A stretch of DNA of 64,000 nt from Piscicola geometra (lineage: Eukaryota; Annelida; Clitellata; Hirudinida; Piscicolidae). Location: positions 6,503,301 through 6,567,300 of the forward strand of contig OX030957.1 in the NCBI GenBank assembly GCA_943735955.1, given 5' to 3'. Below the pieces are notes generated by a model. That model was given only the letters and a program-made list of their open reading frames with translations, made no database searches and had not been told where the DNA came from. A program made the position numbers and the translations under genes. Below are positions 1 through 22,958 of the stretch, piece by piece (within the stretch, counting starts at the first letter, position 1; the number at the start of each line of letters is the position of its first letter).

Positions 1-1404
1 GGAGAGATGGGGAATGGATAGATGGGGAATGGAGAGATGGAGAATGGATAGATGGAGAATGGAGAGATGGGGAATGCATAGATGGAGAATGGAGAGATGG
101 GGAATGGAGAGATGGGGAATGGAGAGATGGGGAATGGATAGATGGGGAATGGAGAGACGGGGAATGGAGAGATGGGGAATGGATAGATGGGGAATGGAGA
201 GATGGGGAATGGAGAGATGAAGAATGGATAGATGGGGAATGGAGAGATGGGGAATGGAGAGATGGGGAATGGAGAGATGGGGAATGGATAGATGGGGAAT
301 GGAGAGATGGGGAATGGAGAGATGGGGAATGGATAGATGGGGAATGGAGAGACGGGGAATGGAGAGATGAAGAATGGATAGATGGGGAATGCATAGATAA
401 AGAATGGAGAGATGGGGAATGGAGAGATGGGGAATGGATAGATGGGGAATGGATAGATGGGGAATGGAGAGATGGGGAATGGAGAGATGAAGAATGGATA
501 GATGGGGAATGGAGAGATGGGGAATGGAGAGATGGGGAATGGAGAGATGGGGAATGCATAGATGAAGAATGGATAGATGGGGAATGGATAGATGAGGAAT
601 GGATAGATGGGGAATGGAGAGATGAAGAATGGATAGATGGGGAATGGAGAGATGGGGAATGCATAGATGGGGAATGGATAGATGGGGAATGGAGAGATGG
701 GGAATGGATAGATGGGGAATGGAGAGATGGGGAATGGAGAGATGAAGAATGGATAGATGGGGAATGGAGAGATGGGGAATGGAGAGATGGGGAATGCATA
801 GATGGGGAATGGATAGATGGGGAATGGATAGATAAAGAATGGATAGATGGGGAATGGAGAGATGGGGAATGGAGAGATGAAGAATGGATAGATGGGGAAT
901 GGAGAGATGGGGAATGGATAGATGGGGAATGCATAGATGGAGAATGGAGAGATGAAGAATGGATAGATGGGGAATGGAGAGATGGGGAATGGAGAGATGG
1001 GGAATGGAGAGATGGGGAATGGATAGATGGGAAATGGATAGATGGGGAATGGAGAGATGGAGAATGGATAGATGGAGAATGGAGAGATGGGGAATGGAGA
1101 GATGGGGAATGGATAGATGGGGAATGGAGAGATGGAGAATGGATAGATGGAGAATGGAGAGATGGGGAATGGAGAGATGGGGAATGGATAGATGGAGAAT
1201 GGATAGATGGGGAATGGATAGATGGGGAATGGAGAGATGGAGAATGGATAGATGGAGAATGGAGAGATGGGGAATGGAGAGATGGGGAATGGATAGATGG
1301 GGAATGGAGAGATGGGGAATGCATAGATGGGGAATGGAGAGATGAAGAATGGAGAGATGGGGAATGGAGAGATGGGGAATGGATAGATGGGGAATGGAGA
1401 GATG
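1..1404. repeat. 15-bp minisatellite in the last visible PPP5C intron
   Basis: About 93 tandem copies of a 15-bp unit, GGAGAGATGGGGAAT or GGATAGATGGGGAAT, run from the window edge to 1404. Variants differ at a few fixed positions (GAGA/GATA, GGGG/GAAG, GGAT/GCAT). The array lies just downstream of PPP5C exon 13, so it is intronic, and it separates that exon from the missing C-terminal coding exon. Its periodic open frames (repeating MERWG/MDRWG) are artefacts of a repeat length divisible by three. Confidence 0.97.
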
Positions 1405-1418
1405 GGAGCGACACTGAC

Positions 1419-3892
1419 CAGTAGTTGGGCGCAGAGAAGACGGTGATGCACTTGCCGTCGTGAGCCACCTCGTATCCCTCCTGCTTCACCTGCATCATAA
1501 TCATCATCATCATCATCACCATCATCGTCACCATCATCGTCATCATCAGCATCGAATGGGCGAAAATAAGAGGTCAAGAGGCCTCTTTTTTCGCATCAAG
1601 CCTCCGCTCATCAACCGATTCTTTATCAGGCAATCTATCTGCTTATATCTTATTCATTATTCCTACGTCAAGCACCTATCGAGTGCTTATCGGTCAAAAA
1701 TCAACTCATCAGCCTATTTATTATTATTATATTATTATTATTGCTCTAATCCACATTGCCTCCAACACCACACCACCATTACCGCACCAGCCCACACCAC
1801 ACCACCATTACCGCACCATCCCACCCCACACCACACCTCCACACTTAACCACAAAACCACTACCACCCCACACCACCTCATGACTGCGAATGATGTATTC
1901 CAGTCCGTTCTTCTGGAGGAAAGCCTTTGTTACGTCAGGCCCGAACTGTGTGCCCACTCCTGAGGTGTGGAAGTGGTGCTGGTGGAACATAAGACAACAG
2001 ACGACAAAAAACCACAAGCAAAACATCCACACAGCCACAACAATCACAATAGCTTCAACAACACGAAATTCCTACAACAATCACAGCCAAACCGCACAGC
2101 CACAACAACAAACAACAACCACAAATCAATCCTCCCCCCTCCCCACCCCCCCCCCCACCCCCACCAAGCCCGCACCTCTCTTGCTGGCAGAGCGTCCGTT
2201 GTGTGGTTGCGGATCTGACCACAGCAGCTCGCACATCAAGCCGCTGTCGGGTGGCTGTCGGTTGCGCTCGATCTGCCGGATGTCGGCGATTGTGACGTCG
2301 TCCTGTGAGAAGAGGCCTCCGTGCATCACCTGTGTGGGTGTTGTTGTTGTTGTGTGGGTGTTGTTGTTGTTGTTGTTGTTATGTGGTGGTTTTTGTTGTG
2401 GTTGTTGTCGTGTGGTGGCTGTAAGAGGTCCACAAGAACACTTGAATTTATAACGATAAGCCAGCAAGATAACCCACGCACACAACCACTCACCCACCCA
2501 CCAAAATCTTGTTGTTGATGAGGTGGCAGAGAGGCAATAAGTTGTACATTTCCGTGAACAACACCACCATCTGAGACGAATACCTTTATGTGTGTGTGTG
2601 TGTATTTGGGCATATCTGTGTTGGTGTGAGTACGTGTGCGTGTAGCTAACATCACCATCATCATAATCATCACCACCATTATCATCATCATCAAAACCGC
2701 CACTCACTTCGACTTGACTTCTCCTTCAAAGCCATACATCTGGTTCATGGTCTCGCTCTCGTGGTTGCCTAGTGATGATGATGATGATGACGATGATGAT
2801 GATGATGACGATGATGATGATGATGTTGATGATGATGACGATGATGATGATGATGACGATGATGATGATGATGTTGACGACGATGATGAATTTAATGATG
2901 ATGATGACTATAATTATAATGAAGATAACCATATCGGTAATAATGATAACAGTGATGATGATGATGATAACAATAGTCATGATGATGATGATGATGATGA
3001 TGATGAAAGCAATGATGATGATAGTGATGATGATGAGAAGCATCCGACCCCTGGACATGAAGAAGTGATCGGGGAAGAGGAGTTTGAAGGAGAGGAGGGT
3101 GAAGATGCACTCGACCGAGAAGGAGCCCCTGTCCACAAAGTCGCCATTGAAGAGCTGATGGTGGTGGTGATGATGATGGTGGTGGTGATGATGATGATGG
3201 TGGTGGTGATGATGATGGTGGTGATGATGATGGTGGTGGTGGGATGATGATGGTGGTGGTGGTGGGATGATGATGGTGGTGGTGGTGGTGGGGGTGGGGC
3301 GGGATGATGGTGGTGGTGTTGATAATGGTGGTGGTGGTGGGATGATGATGATGATGATGGTGGTGGTGGGATGATGATGGTGGTGGTGGTGGTGGGATGA
3401 TGATGATGATGATGGTGGTGGTGGGATGATGATGGTGGTGGTGGTGGGGGTGGGGCGGGATGATGGTGGTGGTGTTGATAATGGTGGTGGTGAGTGGAAT
3501 AGTTCAATCATAAGTAGTACAGTGATGAGTGGTAATAATGTTTTCTGCGTTAATATCATTATTATAATAATAATAATTATTATTAGTAGTAGTAGTAGTA
3601 GTAGTGACGATGATGATGATGATGATGATGATGATTAGATGAACCAACATAAGGATTCTCTTCGGAGGGGAAACCATTCAGTTTGAAGATGTTCAAGAGG
3701 TCGTAGTACTGGCCTGGTGGTGATGATGGTGGTGATGATGATGTAAGTGATGATGATCATAATAGAAAATAAAACAAATTTAAATGTTCAAGATTGCGCA
3801 GACGCGTTCCCAAATGATTATAAAAAGTCAGAAAAGACATACAAGAATACAGAAGAATACCACATACACAAACGTCATCAATGGAATATATA

Positions 3893-3982
<90 letters not shown>

Positions 3983-4539
3983 TTGTATAGTGCCCGGGCA
4001 CGCAACTGAAGCGCCACTCACACGACATAAGTCGTGAAACACCGCATCCTATACACTAGGTATATGATAGCTCACGGTTGGCTGTACCGGGATTCGAACT
4101 GGCGACCTTTAAGTTGTAGGTCTAACGACTTACCATCTAAGCCAACCCGCTCGCCAATCTAATTACAGAATACAGAGTATTATTGAAGCAAGAAGTCACC
4201 ATGGATGTCTCCACAAACTGTAAACTTCTTTTTCTGTTTTTGAGGCATTATGCAGTATATTAGAGTGTTGCTTGATTTGAGTATATTGTTAGTATTAATT
4301 ATTATTAATAGTTATATAATTACTAATTTATTAATATTAATTATTAAACTATTATTAATAGTTATATAATTACTATTTTATTAATATTAATTATTAAACT
4401 ATTATTAATAGTTATATAATTACTATTTTATTAATATTAATAGTATTTTGATTTTTATTCTTATCCTATTATGCAAATTATTCCCTTGTACCCTTTCTGG
4501 ATCCACTCCCCCCATCCCCCCCAAGCGAATATTAAGTGG

Positions 4540-4576
<37 letters not shown>

Positions 4577-6000
4577 GGTCTACCTTCTCGACAGTGATGT
4601 CGACAAGGGAGGGTTGTTTGGAGAAGTACTCGCGTGCGTCCAGCAGGATCTGGCCATTATTATTATTCTTATTATTGTTTTTATTAATATTATTATTGTT
4701 ATTATTATGCAGTATCTAGGCAATGTTATTATTTATTTATTTTATTGTTATCTTGTTAATTAATGTTATTCCCAAATATGAATTTATTAGATTATTTTAA
4801 ACAAATTTTCCCATTTTAAATTCTCACAACAGTATACAAAACCACCGGGAAAAAGAATAATTGATGTTGTGACGTTTTAATCGGAACCTTGTAGGCGTAT
4901 CTACGGTGCAGTTTCTGTTGTTTGCGGAAGGTTTCGATCAGCTGTTGCACAAACGACAACGTGACTTCCCCCTTCTCGTCCAGTCTTGGTCCATCGTAAT
5001 CCGCTTCCACCACTGATGTTGTCATTTTGTGGTGGTGGTGGTATGAAGTTAGGTTAATCAAGTGATTTTGTTTAATTTTAAGAAACTAATTTCAACAAAT
5101 AATTTGGAAGAAACAATTAAATGCCAGTCTCATTAAAAAGCCCCAACTATCCATCCAACCACAGACCCATGGTCTCGATGTTGATCTGCTCGACGACCGA
5201 CCTCTTCCGATCTTCCACTGAAATGGCCTTTTCGAAGGCGATCCTGGTGACGATCTTCTGACACTCGGTGAACTTCATCTTGGCGTCCTTGTCGGTCGGG
5301 TGCGTCTTTGTCACCCACTCGAAGTCCTTCAAGGCCAGTTTGAACTTCCCCAATGCCATGTTCGCAGTTGCGCGTCTGTAATAGGCCTTTTGAGAGATAA
5401 TACGATGAAGTTTAAGAAAGGGTAAAATTAACTAGAATTTTAAAAATAATTTTTTTTCGAGTTACTTAATTTTATAACATTTATCATCTAAAAGATTTTC
5501 TTTGCAAACTCAAGCGTTACAAACACCCTCTCATTGCTTCGTCACCTTCACGTATTTAGGGTCCAGCTTGATGGCCTGGTTAGCGTCTGTCAAAGCGTAG
5601 CCATAAAACTCGGTCTTAATGTACGCAAAACTCCTGTTCCCGTAGTAGTGGGAAACGAAGGGATTGTACTTGATCGCCTCAGAATAAAGCTCGATTGACT
5701 TCTCATATTCCTTTTCTGTAAAGTCATTAATTAATTTTATAAAATATATTTATTAAGTTTTTGTAAAAAAAAATAATTTCACATTTAAAGTAGAATTTTC
5801 AACGTTTATTTCTGGCATGAATAGGTCGATAATATATGAAATGTTAAATAACTTTTAAAATGATCATTTGCTTTTTCCTTTGCAGAATTGGCTTTTATCT
5901 TGTTGTTTTCTGAGATTTCTTCGAGAGTTAGCCCTCCAAGGTTGGCATCTCCCGAGAGATTAATATCAGAAAGACCGTTCAAACCAACTGAGTCCGCCAT
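1419..6000 (-). CDS. PPP5C: Serine/threonine-protein phosphatase 5, partial (13 exons, 3' end off window)
   Basis: PP5 is a TPR-containing PPP-family phosphatase that acts with Hsp90 and nuclear receptor complexes. Exons, 5' to 3': 6000-5853, 5715-5546, 5386-5167, 5012-4888, 4649-4584, 4233-4200, 3713-3649, 3154-3049, 2768-2708, 2583-2502, 2329-2176, 1959-1877, 1489-1419. All have GT-AG borders and the phases join without a break for 461 codons. The first three exons encode the TPR region. The catalytic domain has GDIHG (251-255), GDFVDRG (280-286), GNHE (312-315), HGG (362-364) and RSHE (435-438). The metal ligands D252, H254, D281, N313, H362 and H437 are all at human numbering plus 10. The start ATG at 6000 follows an in-frame match to the family N-terminus. 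About 40 C-terminal residues, including the autoinhibitory helix, are missing because the window ends. Confidence 0.96.
2772..3648. repeat. GAT/GGT trinucleotide tracts in PPP5C introns 7 and 8
   Basis: Plus-strand (GATGAT)n and (GGTGGTGAT)n runs flank PPP5C exon 8 (3154-3049). Read on the coding (minus) strand, they are CAT/CCA-rich and run straight into the acceptor CATCAG before exon 8. The long Asp, His, Met and Ile open frames here are repeat translations, except for exon 8 itself. Confidence 0.9.
3899..4155 (-). mobile_element. tRNA-derived SINE with (TA)n tail, copy 1
   Basis: Read on the minus strand from 4155, the element has a tRNA-like head with an A-box-like stretch (GGTTGGCTTAGATGG) and a B-box (GGTCGCCAGTTCGAATCCC). 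A body of about 110 bp follows, ending GCGCTTCAGTTGCGTGCCCG, then a (TA)n tail at 3899-3980. A second copy lies at 21788-21975 on the plus strand. The tail-proximal sequence also occurs in a LINE 3' end at about 37570-37600. This copy sits in PPP5C intron 6, in the same orientation as the gene. Confidence 0.88.
4301..4440. repeat. 50-bp AT-rich tandem repeat
   Basis: Nearly three copies of a 50-bp unit beginning ATTATTAATAGTTATATAAT lie in PPP5C intron 5. The only clear difference is one base in the first copy. Confidence 0.85.
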
Positions 6001-6102
6001 TACAGTGTAGTTAAGTGTTTAGGGAAAGAATCAACAACTTTTGATTTATTTAAAGGAGGACTTTAGTTACCAGTCTAGAAAATTCTTGATTTTCGCTTCA
6101 AT

Positions 6103-8158
6103 TTAATAAAATAAACTTTTTCTCATTGGTCGATCAAAGTTAGGTTTTGCTTCGAAGCAGGTTGGGCATTGATATTTTGGCTGACTGCATTTTTCACATT
6201 CATTCTTCAATTCACCTTTAGGAAATAATAGTGTAATGAACATTAAAAGTTTGAAATTATATCACGAATTAATGCATTTAAGAACTAATGTTCATAAATT
6301 TCATAATGATTTTTATATAAAATAGCAAATTTACCTGCTGCAATCAACATCTCTAGCTGATCCTTCATTGATGTATTTTTATCATGCATTTTTCTAACGT
6401 TATTTCTCTTATTTGACGCGTTGCATTCAATTATCAAGTCAATGGTGCCTTTCCACTCTCTGTTTTGAATTTGTAACAATGGTTTTCTATATTTATAGTC
6501 TGCATTAGGAAATAACTTAGCACAGTAGAGCGTTTTTCTGGAACAACACACTAAAATCGCACGAGTATTAAAAGCTCCCATTTTTAAAGGCAAGACAGAA
6601 ATCATTTTCCCAAAAAATGGTTACAAAACACCGCGTATTATACTCACAAGGCCTCGGTTTCATCTTCGAACCCTATGACTAGGACGAGGAACCTGGCCTT
6701 GATGGTCAGGCAACTGTCCTTCGTGATCCATGGGGGGACTCTCGAGTAGGCGAACTTCAGGGAGAACACATTGTCGTGAGACTGACTATATTACTGCTGA
6801 CCGAATTAATTAGAGAAGTTTTATAAAAGAATATATTATTATTATATTTAACATTTGGTAAAAGAATATATTATTATTATATTTAACATTTGGTAAAAGA
6901 ATATATTATTATTATATAGAACATTTCGTAAAAGAATATATTATTATTATATATACAATTTCGTAAAAAAATATATTCTATTATTAGGATGTAATATATT
7001 CTTTTATGTTATAATTATATAAGAAAATAATTGTGATGCTGAGGGAGTTAAAAACACCCTAGCTGATAAACTAACAGGCAGGCCGATCGTGGTTCTTATT
7101 CGTCCCTGCAACCTGAAGACCAACTGGGCTTTCTGCTTCTTATTAGGGTTTTTGTAGAAGCTGAGGTTTGAGGAGGCCTGGTTCAGGACCAGCCACCACT
7201 TGTTCCACCACTGCATCGGGAAGAGGCGGTCTGTTGGTCGGTGTGAGCTGAGAGATGTCAATCAATCAATCAATCAATGAAGGAATCAATCAATCAATCA
7301 AAAGTCTTTTTTTAGCGCTTTGTCGAATTGCTAGAACAAATCTTTGTTCGTTGAATTCAAACCAATTGAACCTATCATTGGCATGTCTCATTCACAACAA
7401 GTAACGTGCAAGAAGAGCCCAACAAATAGTAGTGATGAGCACTCACGGTACTTGTAGACCCATCCCTGCTTGATGATGAAGTACTTCTCAGAGAGGGTCC
7501 TGAGGCTGAAGAGGTAGGTGTTGAGGTACTCCTCGTCGACCCCCTTGTCCGCCATGATGCCCTCTGCGTACAGCATCTTCAACTTCTTCTTCAACTTCCT
7601 GTTCAGCACCACTGGAACCACGCTCTTGTCGCCTGAATCATCAATTTTGGCATCATCATCAGCGTTCTTATATTTTTCTTCTTCATTTTCTTCTTCATCT
7701 TCTTCTTCGCTTCCTCGTTCTTCTTCCATTTTATCATGTTCGGTTTTCTCTTGTAATTCTTTTTTATCATGTTCTTTCTTTCCTTTTGTTTCTTTTTTAT
7801 CATGTTCTTTCTTTTCTTTTTTATCTTTTTTATCAAGTTCCTTTTTTTCTTTCTTTTCGTTCTCTTTCTTTTCTTTCTTTTCTTTCTTTTCGTTTCCCTT
7901 CTTTTCATTCTTCTCCTTTTTCTTCTTTTCTTTATCTTCTTTTTTATCTTTATCTTTTTTTTCTTTCGCCTCTTTTTTGTCTTTTTCCTTTTTATCTTTT
8001 TTCTCTTGTTTATCTTTTTCTTTTTTCTCTTCCTTTTCTTTTTTTTCTTTTTCTTTTTTATCTCTTTTTTCTTTTTCTTTTTTTTCTTTCTTTCCTTTCT
8101 GCTGAGCCTTCTTTTTCTCCTCTTTTTCTTTCTTTTTCTCTTCTTTACTCTCCTTCAT
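6103..8158 (-). CDS. Unrecognised Lys/Glu-rich protein with PH-like region and C-terminal CxxC pair
   Basis: Five exons with consistent phases (8158-7447, 7230-7113, 6785-6648, 6537-6335, 6215-6103) give 427 residues. Residues 1-150 are almost entirely Lys, Glu and Asp (charged helix or coiled-coil-like), followed by an acidic stretch. Residues about 225-330 resemble a PH domain: GWVYKY, then WWNKWWLVLN, then LSFYKN, then a segment rich in beta-type residues. The end has C397, C400, C407 and C410 in a CxxC-x6-CxxC pattern, like a small zinc knuckle. The start is the first ATG of the open frame. The exon 2 acceptor at 7230 was chosen because it alone keeps the phase. I do not recognise the family; the PH call is by appearance only. 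The stop lies 102 bp upstream of the PPP5C ATG on the same strand. Confidence 0.72.
6822..6985. repeat. 35-bp AT-rich tandem repeat
   Basis: About four copies of a 35-bp unit (starting TGGTAAAAGAATATATTATT) lie in intron 2 of the PH-like gene, with divergence increasing towards 6985. Confidence 0.85.
7258..7322. repeat. (ATCA)n tract followed by TTTTTTTAGCGCTTT
   Basis: Two short (ATCA)n runs are followed by a T-rich stretch and AGCGCTTT. A very similar arrangement occurs at 60283-60323 inside the MITE. This may be the end of a dispersed element. Confidence 0.5.
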
Positions 8159-9222
8159 TTTAATGGACACAACTTTATCTTTACGAGTTACTTCTTATGA
8201 TAATCGCAACATGGGTGTTATAAACTCTGTTTTGGTTTATTCGGATAAATTGTTTTCAAGGTATTCATAAATAAATATTTCAAGCGCAAACTATTTAAAA
8301 TTGCAAACATAAATAAATAGAAAACAACTTATTCAAATCTATGTTTTACTACTATATTTTAATATATTTACCGACCTACATTGAGGACATCTGGTAAGAC
8401 TGGCAAATGAATAGAAAGTTAGGTTTTTGTTCAGATGAAATGTTCTCTATTGGCGCAAAATCGTTAAATCTGGTTTATTGAACATGTTGCGCCAGTTGAA
8501 ATGCTCTTAATGGGTTTCTGCAACACATCAAAATATTATAAGCAGACGAACAAAATAAAAAAGCTCGAAAATAAAAAAAAGACAAAAAGACCGTATTCAA
8601 TGAAGGTATAATCAATCAAGCACAATAGTTCTTAGTGTTCTAATTCGAGCTTTTAGTTGATGACGTCAATGAATTTATTCTTTTAGGAAGCGCGCGTATG
8701 AAAACGTCTGTTTTTGAGCGCTAAAAGGGCCTCCAGCAGCACCAACGGAAGACAAAACTTGATGGAGATTATTTGCCTGAGAGAGACGCAATGATGGAGT
8801 TATTTCAGTCCCCATGTGTTAGTGGAACCTTTTTACATCGAAGAGAACTCATGGATGCTGAAACAAAAACTCCATTGCACCTCCAAAGAAAATATTATTG
8901 ACGAATCATCACAAATTTGCTCAAATATTTACTTACTGATTCATCTATAAATATCGATGGGCACGACAGTAAGCATTGTTTAAAAAGTGAGTCTATTATA
9001 TTGTGAGATAATGAATATATTTCATAAAAAATTCTTAATAAACCTTTAAATAGGCATTTTATTGATCCTTTTGTCCACTGTTATTTCACACGGCTTTCAT
9101 CGACCATGTGGTCTTACATAAAACTGCTATTAAAATCTAACCACAATAATTCTCTCGAGTTTGCAATCGTAAAAAACACTTTTCAGTAGACTTTTTAGTT
9201 GAAGAGACAAATAATCTTCTCG
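8159..9222. other. Intergenic, between divergent genes
   Basis: About 1.06 kb separates the PH-like gene (minus) from the CAP gene (plus), so it should hold both promoters. A palindromic CRE-type octamer TGACGTCA is present at 8661-8668. A roughly 60-codon plus-strand open stretch ends near 8901, but it has no start or recognisable similarity. No other gene is visible. Confidence 0.6.
8661..8668. promoter_or_regulatory. CRE-like TGACGTCA palindrome
   Basis: An exact TGACGTCA octamer, the consensus CREB/ATF site, lies in the intergenic region between two divergently transcribed genes. A single octamer is weak evidence of function. Confidence 0.3.
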
Positions 9223-10132
9223 ATGTGTGTGTTCAAAACACTGTGCGGACTGCTGGTGCTGCTTCTGCTGCAGACGCACGTCAGTTGTCGCATCAAGAAA
9301 ACTGACATGTTTTCGTGCAGGCCTTACAAGGATAAGTTCATAAACAGCGTCAATCATTTCAGATGGAGGCGTAGTCTAGGAACTGTAGTAAGTGGTGCTT
9401 TAGAGAAAATACATTTTTGAATTTTTTAAGGTTTTCAATCAATTTTTAAGTGTTTAAAACAATTTTATGTATTTAATTTTGATTTTAGAAACTTTAAAAT
9501 AAACTTAAACAATCACGAAATGTTTAAGAAATGGGAGAAAAGTATTGTTGAGGAAGCTAAGACCCGTGCCAAAGAGTGCAGAGCAAGGCTGTATTGGAGC
9601 AGTTGGATGGGAGAACTCTACACGTTCACCAACAACACTAACCCGGGAACCATTGTTACTGATTGGATAAATGATTTCAATTTTGAATTAGAAACGTGCT
9701 CTAATTTCAGATCCGATCACTGCTCTGGAATCAAAACGGTGCGATCTTACTCGGGAAACTTAATTGTGAATTATCAAAATATATCCACACAAAAAAATTT
9801 TTAATAAAAAAACTTTTTTATAAGTTTGAAGTAAATTTTGAAAATTTAATCACTTTGTGAGCAAATAACTGTTTTAATTCATAAGACATTCACAAAACTT
9901 CAGGTGAAGAATGGTTGGCTCTTGTCTTTGGGCTGTTCTTCAGCTTATTGTCCAGAAGTCAGAATTGACGACGACCCCAAAGTAGTGGACAGAAACGTTC
10001 ACATTGTCGTGTGCTTTACGAAAGCCATGCAAAAGTAAGTTTGGAAAGTTTTATCAATTTATATTTTTCAAGCCAAAGAACGAAATTGTTTAATATCTTT
10101 CAATACTTTTCAGAGATTTTCTCGACGGGTAG
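9223..10132 (+). CDS. Secreted CAP/SCP-like cysteine-rich protein
   Basis: Four exons (9223-9387, 9529-9738, 9904-10034, 10114-10132) join in phase to give 174 residues. The ATG at 9223 is chosen because a hydrophobic signal peptide (MCVFKTLCGLLVLLLLQTHV) follows at once; the open frame upstream has no ATG. The body fits the CAP superfamily (SCP/TAPS, antigen 5, CRISP): KWEKSIVEEAKTRAKEC resembles the helix-1 W...A...A..C pattern, a GEL stretch sits where GEN-type residues occur, and exon 3 has a GCSSAYCP...VVCF stretch like the GC(A/G)...C...VVCNY end. The usual active-site HYTQ motif is not visible, so the domain is divergent. AATAAA lies at 10211-10216. The exon 2 acceptor is the least certain border. 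Confidence 0.72.
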
Positions 10133-12031
10133 GTCGAACAGGAGTTGCAGTTTCCCTCAAAGCACCATGCTTGAAAGCTGAATCGCCAAGACTAAAATTG
10201 TTTGTTCTTTAATAAAATCGATTACTTGCTTTGAATTTCCATTTTTTAAAATAAAATGGAGCTAATTTTTAAAATCATTTCAGCTTCTCATATTTATTTC
10301 TTTTTCAACGAAAAGCCTGTCTATGGGCTCGCTTTAGTTTTACATTCGCAAAGCTGATAAAATAAAAAAGACAAAACTACCATAGAACTTCACAAAATCC
10401 ACGTGATTAAACCTCGTGAACAACTACAGAAGTTAAACTAACAAACACCTAAAACAACCAAGCAACAAAGTGAGCTCATCTTTTATTTATCGAACTTACC
10501 ACCTCTGCGAGGCAGCCCACAGATGCGAAGAATCATAAAAACCAAGGTTTACGAGCGTTCGTATGTTTGAAGGTCAATCTACCAACCGATCTCGAACACA
10601 TTTGAACCACGATGGAAATGAAGACACGCTGTGAAGAGAAGGAGAAAAGAAGATGAAATAATGCGAAATTGATGCTTTAAGTTGATACATCTTCGAACCT
10701 ATGGGAGGTTTGAAAGGGTAAAGTGAATTAAGGCAAGTGCATTAGTGATAGTCATCAGTGTTATTAAGGTAACATCAGGTTTTATAAATAGATTAAGAAA
10801 CAACTAAGGCGTTATGCTTTTGTTAACATTATAATTAATGATTATTAAAGGTGTTATAAGTTATATCAAAACCCTCGAACCAAAAAAACTGTTAGGGGAA
10901 GAAATGAATAATTGAAATTGATGCCTAATCCATTTTCGAACAAAAATGGATTTCAAGTGCAAAAGAACGTTTAAGGAATCCCTACAAAATAACAAACTGT
11001 AATGCAAATATCCTAATCGCTTGATTGATGACTTTGAAGATAATTTAGATCATTTTCCATGCGAAAGTAATGATATTTACACGACGTGCATTGTGTCTCA
11101 CCACCCATTTGTGACGTTCTACCAGCAATTGTAAAGCCTCTACATGGGTCAAACAAGTTTAAATTTATGAAAAAAAAACAAAAATATTGATAAATAAACA
11201 AAATGGCTTAGATAAGAATGATTAATAAATACTCCAATTAGTGTAAATTAATGACCAATGGCATTAATGAGTTAGGAAAGCCTAAGAATACTGAGATGAA
11301 ATTCTCTTTTCGCGTCGAACGCCAATACCTGAAGTATGAAAGCAATTAATTTATAATTGAGCCTCACTAACACTGCATTAAATACCAGTAATCTCACAAA
11401 TTAAGACGCCCAATTGCCAATTATCTGGCTAATTGGCTAATCAGCGCAATTAAACTTGCCAGCCCCATGAGTAGCTCTTAGTAGTAATAGCAGTTTATGC
11501 GGAAAAACCTGACAAAAAACCTATAAAAACCTTAAAAATATGTGACAATTCATCTCTAAAAAGGATGATGCAAAGATCAAATTGTTTCAAATTCAACGCA
11601 TTCTTGAAACAAAGAACTGCATTACATAATAAATTATTAAATAAAAAAATATTTATTTTAATAAAATATGCAAATTCATAAAAATATTTTTTTTCGCTTT
11701 TGAATTTCCCAAGGTTAGCCTAATATTTCAATACTTTAATTATTTTAAAAAATCCTGTTTAAAAGCTTTAATTGAATTTATGTGTTAATGAAAGAACTAA
11801 TATATAGGATTTAATATTTAAAAATACTAAATCTCGAATAAATCAAGGGTTCAATTCCTATAATCAGCAATGCAAAGTAACCAGGTACTGAACAAAAATT
11901 CTACTAATTGTACTAATTTAAAAATTGTATTGTAAAAGGCTCATGCTCTATTTTCTTGCTATATTTTAATGATGATAATAATGATAATAATGATAATGAT
12001 AATAATGATAATATTAATAATGATAATAATG

Positions 12032-12099
<68 letters not shown>

Positions 12100-12145
12100 T
12101 ATAATAATAATAATAATAATAATGTGTTTACTATAAAGGTGGTTG
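10133..12145. other. Intergenic, convergent, with (AAT)n at the right end
   Basis: Two kb lie between the 3' ends of the CAP gene and atlastin. It is AT-rich and unique except for (GATAAT)n/(AAT)n at 11970-12120. I see no exon with plausible splice sites or similarity. Confidence 0.6.

Positions 12146-22958
<10,813 letters not shown>

Noticed and set aside
1..1404. Possible CRISPR array or coding repeat (MERWG)
   Set aside because: The units are directly adjacent 15-mers with no unique spacers, in a eukaryotic intron; it is a minisatellite.
2636..3559. Poly-Asp, poly-His and poly-Ile proteins
   Set aside because: Trinucleotide repeat translations around PPP5C exons 8 and 9. Only the exon segments 3154-3049 and 2768-2708 have real coding character.
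4080..4155. True tRNA gene
   Set aside because: The A and B boxes are fused to a conserved 3' body repeated at 21788-21975, and no cloverleaf with an acceptor stem closes; it is a SINE head.
8690..8901. Open plus-strand stretch of about 60 codons before the CAP gene
   Set aside because: No in-frame start near the open beginning, no recognisable motif, and no clear splice sites; probably chance or an old remnant.
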